A stretch of DNA of 64,000 nucleotides from Pegoplata infirma (GCA_963921195.1 OY992536.1:179126995-179190994), one strand, 5' to 3'; positions 1 to 11,547 are shown, counted from the stretch's first letter. Notes: a model not told the origin generated them from the letters alone. Translations and numbers: made by a program.

Positions 1-423
1 GAGTGACAAAAATACCTTGTAAAATATTTTTTGGCTTACCAATGTTTTTAAAACATATTTAACGGGTTTTCAACTCATGAATTTGAGGTGAAACTAATCT
101 GAAATTCACGGTTTTGCTAATAACTTTTGAACCACTCGACCAATTTGGATGAAATTTTAAACAATTTAGACCTGGGGAACGACAAATATAAATGCCAAGC
201 TTCAGCATCCTCAGAATTGCCCTTCGAAAGTTAGTGTGTGTTTTATCTCGTAAATTCACGAAAAACCCTTGCCGAAATTCAGTCTTTTGCTCATAACTTT
301 TGAACCACTGGACCGATTTCGCTGGATTGCAATACCAACCTGATAGGTAAATGCCCAATATATATGCCAAACTTTAGGAGCCTCCGTAAAGTCTTTCAAA
401 AGTTAGCGTGTTTTCAACAGACA

Positions 424-534
424 GACAGACGGACGGAGGGACGGACGGACGGACAGACGGACGGACGGACGGACGGACGGAGGGACGGACGGATGGACGG
501 ACGGACAGACGGACGGACGGACGGACGGACGGAC
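424..534 (+). repeat. (GACG)n microsatellite inside DINE copy
   Basis: About 110 bp of GACG units with scattered AGAC and AGGG interruptions. DINE-1-type elements typically carry a GTCC/GACG block at this place. Its translation (TDGRTDGR repeats) is a by-product of the repeat. Confidence 0.9.
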
Positions 535-576
535 ATCGCTAGATCGTCTTAAAATCGATCTAGGATCATGAAAATA

Positions 577-808
577 GTGTCAAAACTCAAAATGTTTGAT
601 TGTTCAGAAACCCTGTTTAAAGTTTACAATTAAAAGTTGGTTTACATTGCAAAAGGCCTGTATATAGAAAATGTTATAATGGCGTGTTCTCTTCTCAAAC
701 GGTGAGTTTAAAAGATATTAATACGAATTTTTGACACAATATAAAGAAGCATATAACAATTAATTATGTTTCGTTTACCCAAAAACGACATATTTTGAGT
801 TATGGCAC
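577..808. mobile_element. 232-bp TIR MITE inside DINE copy, TA target duplication
   Basis: Ends are GTGTCAAAACTCAAAAT and ATTTTGAGTTATGGCAC, imperfect inverted repeats, flanked by TA at 575-576 and 809-810. Removing it rejoins GATCATGAAAA to a ...TATACTTTATGGGG run, the order seen in the intact copy at 55728-55760. No coding capacity. A Tc1/mariner-type non-autonomous element is the best guess from the TA duplication. Confidence 0.7.
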
Positions 809-886
809 TATACAAGTAAATGAGCGATATACTTTATGGGGCCTTAGACCAATATTTCGAGGTGTTACAAACGGAATGACAAAATT

Positions 887-1175
887 TAAAAATATTTTTT
901 TAAATTTTCCATAAACAATGTCTATAAAAATTATAATTTTCCAGTTCGACCCCCGTAGCACATTTATTTTTACCTTAATTAAGCTTAAATTAGAGCTTAA
1001 CAAATCACCTACAAAACATTTTATAAAAAATACTTTTTGGATAAAAAAAGGTATGGCATTTTAAATACTTTTAATGTGTGAATACTTTTGAACGGCACTG
1101 TATATTAAGGTGTCACAAAAAGTATAAGAATCTTAAAATTTTTCTAACCCATTCAAATTTTAATCTCTTTGCAAA
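887..1175. other. AT-rich spacer, no feature recognised
   Basis: No repeat copy, plausible exon or RNA signature seen. The phrase TACTTTTGAACGGCACTG near 1085 resembles other MITE edges but has no partner here. Confidence 0.4.
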
Positions 1176-1445
1176 CTTTTTTTTCTTCTAGAGAAAAAAA
1201 AATTTAGAATCCACGATATTTTTCTATAAAAAAGACCAAGATTATAAAATTTTTTTTCTATAGAAAAGTCTCAGATTCTTTGATATATTCTGTATAGAAG
1301 AAACGTTTTAGACATTTTTCTATAGAAAAAGTTTCAGATTGTAAGAGATGTTTTATAAAAAGTATCAGATTCTAATACAATTTTCTTTAGGAAACGCACA
1401 AGATTCTAAGACATTGCTTCTATAGAAAAGGTTTAAGTTCTATTA
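1176..1445 (+). repeat. Degenerate array of the 35-bp satellite
   Basis: Repeated TTTTTCTATAGAAAAAGTYTCAGATTCT-like phrases at roughly 35-bp spacing with many substitutions and indels. This is the same unit as the large array at 4085-5960, so it appears to be an older, diverged outlier of that family. Confidence 0.7.
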
Positions 1446-1596
1446 TGTAGGTAGTTTATAAAGCTTGAATTTAAGCTTGATAGCGTCCTGATTGAGTAAA
1501 CAATAAATGTACTACGAGGGGCGATCTGAAAAGTTAAATTATTCATAGACATTTTTCAGAACATTTTTTAAAAATATTTCTAAGTCGAATTTTTCT

Positions 1597-1966
1597 AAGT
1601 TCAAACATTAAAATCTTAAAAAATTGTCCCAATGTTTTTATTTAGTTATCAACTAATTTTTCCAACAATCCAAACAAAAAATGAAGACAGTAGAAAACAG
1701 TTAAAAAAAATCCCATTTTTTACCTAAAATTTGTTAGACTACAATTTCTTTGTAAACAAACAAAATGTGTTATTGTTTATTAATGAGATATTAAAATAAT
1801 TTAAAATTTTCTTTGTTTACAAAAAATTGGTGGTCAAAAGAATTGAAGGTTAAAAAATGCGGATTTCTTTTACTGTTTTTAAAAAACTTCATTTCTTATT
1901 TGGTTATTGGAAAAATTAGTTGAAAACTGAATAAGAACTACTTTTTTAATTTCTAATATTTGAACT
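1597..1966. repeat. Inverted repeat (foldback), arms about 165 bp
   Basis: The left arm (about 1597-1765) is the imperfect reverse complement of the right arm (about 1800-1966). The best-matching phrases are AACTAATTTTTCCAA on the left and TTGGAAAAATTAGTT on the right. The loop is about 35 bp. It directly abuts the next element, so the outer ends are uncertain. Non-coding. Confidence 0.65.
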
Positions 1967-1968
1967 TA

Positions 1969-2556
1969 CAAGGGAAGTATCTCAACCCTTATGAACCGAT
2001 TTGCCTGAAACTTAAAATATAAATAAATGAGACGATTTTAAGGTTGGGGTGTCTCGGCTTTTCGGCCATATCAGTGTTTCAAAATTTCGTTGTCCCCTTA
2101 TGAAACCATATGGTCCTCCGGGAAAATTTGGATAACGCACGAACTAACAGGAATATCCTCTAGAGCAAAAATACATGTCGACTTAAATTTAATAAAGATT
2201 ATTTCGCATTCATATGGACATCGTGGCTCTATGTCTTCATATAAATACCCCCCAAAATTTTCACATTTTCATGAAAAAAGTATTTAACGAAGCCAAACTT
2301 TTACAAGGTTATGCCACCGTTGGATAGGCATTAAAAAAACCTTTCTTCTCTTAAGCATACATCATATAGTTTCTTAGAAAGAAATGGCTGAAAAATACAA
2401 AAAACGATTTTTTCGCCATTTTTTGACCCATGTTTTGAACCCCTAAATCCCCGATATGGCCGATAAGCCGAGACGCCCCAGCCTTAGAATTGTCTCTTAT
2501 ATATATATTTTACGTTTCATGCAAATCGGATCATAAGGGTTGAGATACTTCGCTTG
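1969..2556. mobile_element. CAAGGGAAGT-type TIR element
   Basis: Arms of about 105 bp (1969-2072 and 2448-2556) are inverted copies. Shared phrases are CTCAACCCTTATGA and GGCATCTCGGC-like TGTCTCGGCTTTTCGGCC. The left edge is TA-CAAGGG and the right edge is CGCTTG-TT. The same terminus occurs at 3058 (minus), 33895, 36952 (minus) and 49491/50580, so this is a dispersed family. No protein is encoded. Confidence 0.7.
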
Positions 2557-2599
2557 TTAGAAAAAGTCGATTAGAATTATTTTTAATTTTTTTTTTTTT

Positions 2600-3058
2600 G
2601 CCCAACCTCAAATTTAAAAAAGGGTTGTCACCTTATAAAAAAAAATGAGATATTTCGGGGAAATCCGTAAAAAATCCAAAGTAGCAGGAATTTTGAAAAA
2701 CGCAAAAATACGGTCAGGTTAATTTTAATAGAGATTATTATATATGAGATTGGCGGTCGTAAATATATACCATTCCATTAAAAGTTCCCCAAAAATTTTT
2801 AAATTTTTGAATATATAGGCTTAAAGAAGCCGTATTTGGCCTCAAAAACCAATTCAACCTTTATAAAATATTCATGTGGTTTCTTTTGAAGAAATGTAAA
2901 AAATCCTCGAATATCGAAAAAAATCCCGATTTTCCCTCTCCCCTTTGACCCGCTAGATTGGGCAATTAAGAAAAAAAAGGTGACTCTTATTTTCCTCCAC
3001 TCTTTTCCACATGCAAGTTTTAGGACAATCGGTGGGTGCCCTATGAAAACCTTCCTTG
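2600..3058 (-). mobile_element. CAAGGRAAGT-type element, degenerate copy
   Basis: Ends with GGTGGGTGCC...CCTTCCTTG-TA at 3058. It matches, in reverse, 33895-34190 plus 35007-35187, including GACCCGCTA and ACAATCGGTGGGTGCC. GCCCAACC near 2610 and GATTGGGC near 2955 form a weak inverted pair. The left end is eroded. Confidence 0.6.
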
Positions 3059-3059
3059 T

Positions 3060-4084
3060 AAGTTTATGGTATAAAAACGCCTTTGGCTTTATCTATAAAA
3101 AATATGTCTGAGAATCTAAGAAAAAGTATTATTATTAATATTATTTTCAAAGTATGATTTTATCCAATGGAAATTCTTAACAAAAGCTTCCACGACAAAT
3201 ACAGTCAATTAATATTTTAACAACAATCCAATTATGTTCACTGAATTAAGTTTGTCGAATTACAAAATTACAATGATTCTAATTAAAAGAAAAATATACA
3301 TATATGTATAAAAAATAATAAAAAAATCGTTTAATTTATATTTCTTTTATAAAAAACACTGTTATAATTAGAATTTTTCTTTTATTCCTTTAATTTCTTT
3401 GGCGGCCTATTCAAAAAGACACACAAATTCATACACACACATGTATGCCAATGGTATGAGCGTTTGTGCGTTTGTGTGTGTAAAAACTTGTAAGCCATTC
3501 AAATAAAAAAAGCCATAACTTTGCTACAAAAGGAAAAATCCTTACAATAACAACATGCTCTCACACGCAAACACTTAGCCATAAGAACGAGCTACATCAC
3601 AAAAAAAGGAAGGCGGGGGGAGGAGTTAGGTGACGAAGAACAAATGCAAAAAAAAAATCTGTGTATATATAGATATATAACGCCTTGTATACGTTATGAT
3701 GCTTAAAAAAGGCGAGACAATATCTTTTGTTATATTACAGTACAGTGTATAGAAAGTAACATTGTCTATATTTGCAACTTTGCTTAGATGTTTTAGATGC
3801 ATGCACTAGTGAATATGAATGACTGACTGACTCACTGAATGAATGAATAAACGAATGTTTGTACTATTGTTATCCAACTTAAAACCGTAAATAGTTTGGT
3901 TTTTATCCCTTTCCCAAAAAAAAAAATAGAACAGAAGAAAAAAATTAAGTCACATAACTAAACGAAATAATAAAACAAAGTAAGATAAATTGTGATTGGT
4001 AAAAATCTACTGTATTATACCCTACAGTATACATTATTATATTTAGATAATGTCTTTTCCAGGGTTTTTTTTTTAATTCGTCTG
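3060..4084. other. Intergenic-like AT-rich DNA, nothing recognised
   Basis: No element ends, long inverted repeat or convincing open frame. There are short microsatellite-like patches, (ACACAC) near 3425-3480 and GACT/GAAT near 3820-3850. It may be unique sequence. Confidence 0.4.
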
Positions 4085-5960
4085 GATTCCTATAGAAAAA
4101 GTTTCAGGTTCGTAGAAAGTTTTTCTTAAGAAAAATCTTTGATTTTTAAACATGCAGAAAAGGGTCTCACAAATTTTTCCTCAGATTCTCAGTCTCAAAT
4201 TCTAATACAATTTTCCTTGCAGATTCAAAGATGTTTTTTTTATAGAAAAAGTCTCAGATTCCGAGACATTTTGCCTGTAGAAAAAGTATCAGATATTGAA
4301 ACATTTTTCCTATAGAAAAAGTCTCAGGTTCAAAAACATTTTTTCAAGAAAAAAGTATAGAACCTGTGTAGTTTTTCCTTAAGAAAAAGCCTAAGATGTT
4401 GAGTAATTTTTCCTATAGGAAATGTTTCAGGTTGTGAGAGATTTTTTCTATAGAAAAAGTCGCAGATTCTGAGACATTTTTCCTATAGAAAAAGTCTCAG
4501 ATTCTGAGACATTTTTCCTATAGAAAAAGTCTCAGATTCTGAGCCATTTTTCCTATAGAAAAAGTCTCAGATTCTGAGACATTTTTCCTATAGAAAAAGT
4601 CTCAGATTCTAAGACATTTTTCCTATAGAAAAAGTCTCAGATTCTGAGACATTTTTCCTATAGAAAAAGTCTCAGATTCTGAGACATTTTTCCTATAGAA
4701 AAAGTCTCAGATTCTGAGACATTTTTCCTATAGAAAAAGTCTCAGATTCTGAGACATTTTTCCTATAGAAAAAGTCTCAGATTCTGAGACATTTTTCCTA
4801 TAGAAAAAGTCTCAGATTCTGAGACATTTTTCCTATAGAAAAAGTCTCAGATTCTGAGACATTTTTCCTATAGAAAAAGTCTCAGATTCTGAGACATTTT
4901 TCCTATAGAAAAAGTCTCAGATTCTGAGACATTTTTCCTATAGAAAAAGTCTCAGATTCTGAGACATTTTTCGTATAGAAAAAGTCTCAGATTCTGAGAC
5001 ATTTTTCGTATAGAAAAAGTCTCAGATTCTGAGACATTTTTTGTATAGAAGAAGTCTCAGATTCTGAGACATTTTTCTTATAGAAAAAGTCTCAGATTCT
5101 GAGACATTTTTCTTATAGAAAAAGTCTCATATTCTGAGACATTTTTAATATAGAAAAAGTCTCAGATTCTGAGACATTTTTCCTATAGAAAAAGTTTCAG
5201 ATTCTGAGACATTTTTCCTATAGAAAAAGTCTCAGATTCTGAGATATTTTTCCTATAGAAAAAGTTTTAGATTCTGAGAAATTTTTCCTGTAGAAAAAGT
5301 CTCAGATTCTGATACATTTTTCCTATAGAAAAAGTCTCAGATTCTGAGACATTTTTCCTATAGAAAAAGTCTCAGATTCTGAGACATTTTTCCTATAGAA
5401 AAAGTCTCAGATTCTGAGACATTTTTCCTATAGAAAAAGTCTCAGATTCTGAGACATTTTTCCTATAGAAAAAGTCTCAGATTCTGAGACATTTTTCCTA
5501 AAGAAAAAGTCTCAGATTCTGAGACATTTTTCCTATAGAAAAAGTCTCAGATTCTGAGACATTTTTCGTATAGAAAAAGTCTCAGATTCTGAGACATTTT
5601 TCCTATAGAAAAAATCTCTGATTCTGAGACATTTGTCCTATAAAATAAGTCTCAGATTCTGAGACATTTTTTAGAAAAAGTCTCAGATTTTGAGATATTT
5701 TTCTTCTTGAAAAATACCTATATTTTGACTCATTTTTTTATAGAAAAACTTTCATATTCTTTAACATTTATCCAACGAATAAAAAGTCTCAGATTCTCAG
5801 ACGTTTTTTCTTTAGAATAAATTTCAGATTTTGAGACAATTTTCCTTTAGACAAGAGACCCAGGGATTTTGGTCGCAGATTCTGTGACATATTTTCTTAA
5901 GCAAAACCCTTAATTTCTGAGACAGTTGTTCAAAGAAAATGTCTAAGTTTCTGAGACTTT
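4085..5960 (+). repeat. 35-bp satellite array
   Basis: The head-to-tail unit is CTCAGATTCTGAG plus ACATTTTTCCTATAGAAAAAGT. From 4461 to 5651 unit starts fall on an exact 35-bp grid (34 steps, no indel). Flanks at 4085-4460 and 5670-5960 are diverged and irregular. Variant TCGTATAG, TTGTATAG and TCTTATAG units cluster at 4970-5115. The unit is two adjacent near-palindromes, CTCAGATTCTGAG and TTTTTCCTATAGAAAAA. Head-to-tail homogenisation with a degenerate margin is typical of satellites maintained by unequal exchange. No coding function. Confidence 0.95.
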
Positions 5961-6039
5961 TGTAAGTTTGAAATTTTCTGAAATAAGGGTGTTAGAACAT
6001 GAAACTTAGAATGTAGAGGTAGAAATATTATAAACAATT

Positions 6040-6596
6040 AAAAAAGTTAAATTCGGCCTTGCCGAATGTAGTGATACCCTCCACAATTTCAAAAAGAATA
6101 TTCCAAACAAGTTTTTTTTAAAAGGAAATTAGTTTTTAAAAAAATAAAAATTTTTTAAAAAAAATTTCCGCAAAAAAAAAAATTTGGTAAAAAAAAATCC
6201 ACGATTTTTTCTTTTTTTGTCAAAAATATGTTTGTACTTGTTTAAATACCATTTGGTGTTCAATTATGTTCACATATGTCAACCAGCAGTCGAATTAAAG
6301 CATTTTGTATTTTTAGGTTATGTTGAATGTACTAAAATTTTTGAGGTGTCCTTACATTTTCGATCATAACTTTTGAACCGCTTAACCGATATCGCTCAAA
6401 TGCAATAGCAAACTTCTCAAGAGAACTTCCAATAAATATGTTAAATTTAAGTCATATCCGTGTAGTATTTTGGTCGTGATCACCATTTCCACAGATAGAC
6501 AGACGGACATCGCTAGAATGTCTTATATGCTTTATCGGGTCCCTGACCAATATTTCGAGGTGTTACAAACTCTATCACTAAGTGGAGGGTATAAAA
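6040..6596 (-). mobile_element. Complete DINE-1-like Helentron copy
   Basis: On the minus strand it starts with TATACCCTCCACTTAGTG (6596 downwards) and has the core block CACCTCGAAATATTGG. A short GTCCGTCTGTCTATC stretch follows, and it ends with the 3' hairpin ATTCGGC-aag-GCCGAAT at 6051-6067 followed by TTAACTTTTT. Both ends are present and no protein is encoded. The interior (GATCGTAAACTTT...) matches the copy at 21661-22055 on the opposite strand. The 61- and 65-codon open frames inside have no protein character. Confidence 0.85.
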
Positions 6597-6744
6597 AGTA
6601 CATTTTAAAAATCTTATTCGAAGCAGGAAAAAAGGTACTTCGGTACTTTGTCCATTACCTAAAGTAATAAACCTTAAAACTTGAAATAAATGATTCTTAA
6701 AATTAAAAATATTCAGAAAAAATAAATTTTGGCAATTCCGATTT

Positions 6745-7240
6745 CTACACTAAAAAAAAAAATACTTTGTAAAATGACAAGAAAAGTTTGGAACTTTTTT
6801 TCTACCTCTTATTTGACAAAAATTTCTTGTAAATTTTACAAACTTCTTACCAATAATTTTGTTATTTTACAAGCTTTTTACCAATAAAATTGTAAATTTA
6901 CAAATTTTATGACGAGATAAATCTTACAATAAGGTTTCGAGTTTTTACAAGATTTTTTGCTACCTCCTATTTTACGAGAATTTCTAGTAAAAATTACGAG
7001 CTTTTTTGTAATTTTACAAGATTTTTACCAATAAAATAGTAAATTTACAACTTTTTTGGCTCAATAAAACTTACAAGGAAATCTCGTGAATTAACTAGAT
7101 TTTTTTTGTAAAAAAAAAAACTTTGAAATTTGTAAAATTACAAAAAAAAAATTGTAAAATTCCAAAAAAATTTGAATTTCGCACAAAATTTTTTTGTTAA
7201 AAAACATGGAAAACTGTTTAATATTGGTAAAATGTGATTA
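6745..7240. mobile_element. TTGTAAATTTTACAA-rich MITE (left part)
   Basis: Begins TA-CACTAAAAAAAAA at 6745-6760 and is filled with TTGTAAAATTTACAA-type motifs in both orientations. Its right end is not clear because another element starts at 7241. The same motif filling recurs at 60150-60545. Non-coding. Confidence 0.5.
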
Positions 7241-8317
7241 CACTGAAAAAAAGGCATAACTAAATTTAAGGAAAAAATGTCTTTGAAAATTTATCATGAA
7301 TTTTCCTCAAATTTAGTTAAATTTAACTTAAAAATGAGAAATTTTCTTAACTATGAGGAAAAATTTTAGATCATTTACTTATAATTAGTTCATAGTTTTC
7401 TTTAAATGGATTTTTTAAATATAAGGAAAAAAATTCTTACTGCCAAAGAAATTTTCCACAAATTTAAGAATCGTATCTTTATTTTTAAGATATATTTCTT
7501 AAAAAACAATTGAATTCAAGTTTAGTTAAAATTTACTAAAAAAAACATCATCGTATTTCTCTTCTTTGAAATGAGGAAGTGTACTTCTTAGAATTTAGTT
7601 GATGACTTCTGAAAATTTAGTAAATAACTTCTTAGAATTTAGTTAAAAATTCAAAATGGCGATATCTCGAAAACTAAGCGAGATAGAGCGAAACGGATGC
7701 AATTTTCAAAAGAAAGACTACAAAGAAAAGTATGGAATAGCCTAGATCTGCATATCTGTCGGGGTCTCAAGACCCTAATTTTAGATCTAAAATTTGAAAT
7801 TGCCGAGATTTTATAGATACACATATCTCGGTAAATACTGCCAACACGAGAAAACGTCCAACAATATTTTTGTAGCTCTTGACTCATAGAACACTTCAGC
7901 AAAATAACCGAAAGCCCTCCGATTAATAGTTTTTGAGTTATCCGGTTTTTAAGATTCTCAAGACCCTATCAGGCCCCTTATTACCATATCTCAAAAACTA
8001 AGCAAGTTAGAGCGAAACAGACATAAGTTTTGGTTCAAAATCTATGGGGACCCTTAAAGGACCCAACGGGGTCTCGAGTTGAATGGGGTCCGAACCCATG
8101 CGTCCAGGGTCTCGACCCAATCTATTTCTAAAATGTGAAGTATAATTTTTCCCATTTTCTAGTAAAAATTGGCTTAAAATTAAATAACTTTGTTTTCCTT
8201 ATTTTTAGGAAAATTATGAACTAAATCCAAGAAAAAAAACTTTGGAGCCAAATCATTCCCTCTTTTTCTCAAAATTGAGTTAATTTTCCCAGATTTTAGT
8301 TCACTTTTTTTTGAGTG
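7241..8317. mobile_element. CACTGAAAAA TIR element with shared core
   Basis: Termini CACTGAAAAAAAGG and CTTTTTTTTGAGTG are flanked by TA (7239-7240, 8318-8319). The outer parts consist of AATTTAGTTAAATTT-like motifs. The middle, about 7645-8110, is a different non-coding block with phrases such as CGAGATAGAGCGAAACGG, GGGTCTCAAGACCC and TCTCGGTAAATA. That block reappears in reverse inside the differently ended element at 13226-14120. Confidence 0.75.
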
Positions 8318-8329
8318 TACGAGACTTTT

Positions 8330-8792
8330 TCTACACTTAAAATATTGTGTAAGTAAATTCAACTGAAAAAACATTTAAAACAATCGTTTTTCCTTTTAAA
8401 AAACGGACTACTTATATTTCACTTGAAACAACATACTTTTTCAGTTATTTTTAAACGTTAATAAATGACTAGACATTCCGTAAAAACAAATGATATTTCA
8501 GTTATTTTAACTGTTTACAATTTTTTATTTTGTGAAGTAAAAATATTTTTTTTTGAATAATAAACTACAAAAACCGTAGTTCTGTAAAATTATACGGAAT
8601 AATCAGTCAAAAATAATTTAACTGATAAAAACATTTTTCCGGAAATTTTTGTAGTTCATTGTTTTAACAACTGTATAAATCTTTCAATAATTTAGTTTTT
8701 TTGAAAAATAAACGATAAAACGTTTAAAACAACTTTACCTAAAAACTTTTTGAACAACCGTAAATAGTTACTGTGAAACTTTTCTAGGTGTA
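8330..8792. mobile_element. AAACAACTGTTT-rich MITE-like block
   Basis: Starts near TA-CACTTAAAATATTG and ends near AAACTTTTCTAGGTG-TA. It is filled with GTTTAAAACAACTGAAA-type motifs in both orientations. Boundaries are tentative because neither terminus is a clean inverted match. Confidence 0.45.
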
Positions 8793-8827
8793 GTAATTTG
8801 ACAATGTTTTTTTTTGTGTGTGTATTA

Positions 8828-9944
8828 GTGTGGTTCATATATGGCACTTTTTTTTTTTTTTTTGGATTTTTGTATGGGGCACCCGGAATATATATTAAGC
8901 ACCATGAAAAACTGACCCGTGATTTTTTTCAAATTTTTTCATTAACATTTAGGGGTCGCTACCGGGCCCTAAACTTTGGGTCATAAAAAAAAAATTTTTC
9001 ACACAATGAAAAAAAAAAAAATTTCGTTTTTTTTATATTTTTTTTTTTATTATAATTTAACTTCATTAGCTTATTAACGGCAAAAGATTTCATTTTGGTG
9101 GGACAAGTTTTTCAGTTCCAAAATTGACCATGAAAAAAAAAATTGAGGCTGGTTGGGGTCTTACTCTAAAATTTTTTTAAATTTTTTTTTTTTTAGTTTT
9201 GATAAGCTTACGCTATAGGTCTTTAGTCCCTCTTGATACTACATTCTTCGTAAAAATTTTTGTTCTTTCCGAAACATCATTAACATGCGGCGAAAATTAA
9301 ACGGATATTAAAAAAAAAAAACATATTTTCAATGTAAATTTTGGAAATTACATACTTTTCCGACCATATCGAATTTTTGTTTGCCGTTTATAAGCTGGAT
9401 TAGCTTATCAAATTATAATTAAAAATTAAAAAAAAAAAAAAATCGATTTTTTTCACCGTTTTTTTTTTTTTTTAATATCCGTTTGATTTTTGGCGCATGT
9501 TAATGATGTTTGGGAAAGAACAAAAATTTTTACAAAGAATGTATTATCAAGAGGGACTAAAGACCTATAACGTAAGCTTATCAAAACTAAAAAAAAAAAA
9601 AATTTAAAAAAATTTTAGAGTAAGACCCCAACAAGCCTCAATTTTTTTTTTCATGGTCAATTTTGGAACTGAAAAACTTGTCCCAACAAAATGAAATCTT
9701 TTGCCGTTAATAAGCTAATGAAGTTAAACTATAATAAAAAAAAAAAATATAAAAAAAACGAAATTTTTTTTTTTTCATTGTGTGAATTTTTTTTTTTTTA
9801 TATCCCAAAGTTCAGGGCCCGGTAGCGACCCCTAAACCTTAATATAAAAATTTGAAAAAAATCACGTGTCATTTTTTCACGGTGCTTAATATATATTCCG
9901 GGTGCCCCATTCAAAAATCCAACTTTTGTTTTTATGAACCACCC
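8828..9944. mobile_element. 1.1-kb hairpin element with about 490-bp TIRs
   Basis: The left arm (8828-9322) and right arm (9459-9944) are reverse complements apart from scattered changes. The loop is about 136 bp. Outer termini are GTGTGGTTCATA and TATGAACCACCC, with TA at 8826-8827 and 9945-9946. Shared arm phrases include GGGGCACCCGGAATATA and GGGGTCGCTACCGGGCCC. No transposase is encoded. It belongs to the group of fly elements with a TAGGGTGG-type end, also seen near 19915, 26835 and 63525. A transcript would fold into a long double-stranded RNA. Confidence 0.85.
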
Positions 9945-9946
9945 TA

Positions 9947-10374
9947 GTGTGTATGGTATAAAATGTGCTACAAATTGTACTTTTTTAATGTTTTGCGGTT
10001 TTAATCTTTTCTGTAAAAAGGATGCCAGAAGTTAATTTTATAAAATCAGATGTGCAAAAAATTATACTTCAGTAGGGTTTCTTTCTCCTGAAATAATGGT
10101 TTTATAAACTAGAAATGTAAATGAAAAAAAATTCTGCATACGGCTATGCAAAAACAGGGCTATAGTCATTTATTCTGAATTACAGCTTGCAGTACACAAT
10201 TTTCTCATTATTTAAAAAAATTTTTTAATCCACACACACAAATGGGGGCGTGCCGAAAACAAACTGAAATTTTATAATCGCCTGGTTCCAGTGTAGGACT
10301 TAGAATTTTTTGTTGCATAAAAAATTTCAATTTGTTTACATATATAATAATAATATATACAACAAAAACCAATT
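9947..10374. other. AT-rich spacer, nothing recognised
   Basis: No element ends or open frame of note. The phrase GCATACGGCTATGCAAAAACAGGG (split here as GCATACGG and AAAACAGGGCTA) is partly echoed at 48400-48425. Confidence 0.35.
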
Positions 10375-10600
10375 TAAAAAATGGAGTTTTCCAAAGGTTC
10401 TTAAATGAAGAACCATTTTACGAACTTAACCTGCCTTTGACCATTAAACATTTTCGACAGTGTCGTGTTATCTACAGACAGAAGGACATTCACTGAACTT
10501 TTTAGACTCCATCATGGATCAATAATATATATACTTTATTTGGTCCCCGACCGATATTTCTATGCATTAACAAGGGAAAGACAAACCCCATACGAGGAAC
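10375..10600 (-). mobile_element. DINE-1-like fragment
   Basis: Contains ACGAACTTAACCTGCC, GACAGAAGGACATTCACTGA and TATATATACTTTATTTGGTC followed by CCGACCGATATTT. These are internal landmarks of the DINE copies at 30784-31312 and 60944-61342. Both termini are missing. Confidence 0.7.
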
Positions 10601-10896
10601 TTAAAAATTGGTACTAACCCCAGATTCCCAAAATATTTTTATCAATTTAATTTAAACGTTAACAAAGTACCGTGCGCTCATGATTGTATTACTGTTATGC
10701 GAATTTATTACTTAAAATTTTATTTACTTTTTTGTTACCAACATCCAAGTAAACATATTATACCCAGTTACTAATGTAGGGTAAATAAATAAACAGCACA
10801 CAACTCAAAGTGCAATTGTTCTATAACGTCTGTGCTCTTTTAGAGTTGCCAGCTAAACAATGTAAAAACAATTATAATTGTGTTTCAAAGTAACAC
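10601..10896. other. Spacer with possible DINE scrap
   Basis: TATACCCAGTTACTAATGTA at about 10759 looks like the 5' edge of the second DINE type, but nothing else of that element follows. Otherwise unremarkable. Confidence 0.3.
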
Positions 10897-11359
10897 AGTA
10901 ACAGAGTATATGCAGTTATCTAAAAAGGACAGTCTGAAAAATTTCTTCTTTGAATTTTATAATTTTTTACAAAATCTCTTCAACAGTTTTAGAGCTACAG
11001 CAAAAAATGGTAAAAACTCAAGTTAAAATGTTATTGATTAAGGCTAACCCATTTAGTTAAATATGAGAAAACAATAGACTGCTTGCTTTTCTTAAACATT
11101 TTTTTTTAAATATAATAATTTGAAACTGGATTTGAACCCAGAACTGTTAGGTTTTAAGACCTACAAGTTAGCGACTGCACTAATACTACTCAAATTTTGA
11201 CATTATTTTGTATAAAAATTGCTATAAATATTTTCCAATTCAGAAAAAATTAAACCCTTTGGCAGCTCTACTTACTACATGTAATTTTGTTTTTTTCTTT
11301 TTTGTTCTTCTATGAGTGAACAAAAATGCAACAAAAATCTCTTCATCTCTCTGTTACTG
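10897..11359. mobile_element. Possible inverted-repeat element holding a tRNA-like segment
   Basis: CAGTAACAGAG at 10897-10907 is matched by CTCTGTTACTG at 11349-11359, with partly matching TATGCAGT nearby. The inverted pair is short, so the element call is weak. A tRNA-like stretch lies at 11123-11191. Confidence 0.35.
11123..11191 (-). other. tRNA-like sequence (A/B-box remnant)
   Basis: On the minus strand it reads TAGTGCAGTCGCTAAC, then GTAGGTCTTAAAACCTA (a 5-bp stem with a 7-nt loop), then GGTTCAAATCC. This resembles a D-arm, anticodon arm and T-arm in order. The acceptor stem does not pair convincingly, so this is a tRNA-derived or tRNA-like relic and not a working gene. Confidence 0.45.
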
Positions 11360-11547
11360 CATACAATGTGAAAAAAAAAACAAAAAAAAAAATTGTTGCC
11401 ACTTAAAATATGTTGCTGACAAAACAATGTTTGTCTGATAGTTATTGTGTTGTTTTGTTTTATTTCGTTTAGTCATGGACAGAGTTTTAAAGAATGAATT
11501 ATAATTTCAAAGGAATTTGAAATTTGATAGATATGTAACAGTAGATT

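Larger units (their letters stand above)
1..886 (-). mobile_element. DINE-1-like Helentron copy, split by a small TIR element
   Basis: Minus-strand copy of the backbone that recurs at 36278-36590 and 54320-54477 (phrases such as AACTTTTGAACCACT and TTTTCAACAGACAGAC). It includes the GACGG microsatellite and ends at 840-886 with the conserved block CCAATATTTCGAGGTGTTAC and GGAATGACAAA. The outermost GGAGGGTATAAAA end is missing, and the other end lies outside the window. An unrelated element occupies 577-808. DINE-1/INE-1 is a non-autonomous Helitron relative known in flies; family membership is inferred from layout. Confidence 0.75.

Noticed and set aside
364..552. 62-codon frame rich in TDGR
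   Set aside because: Translation of the GACG microsatellite in a DINE copy.
4461..5670. Regular 35-bp array as CRISPR
   Set aside because: Units are head-to-tail with no unique spacers, and the window is insect DNA.
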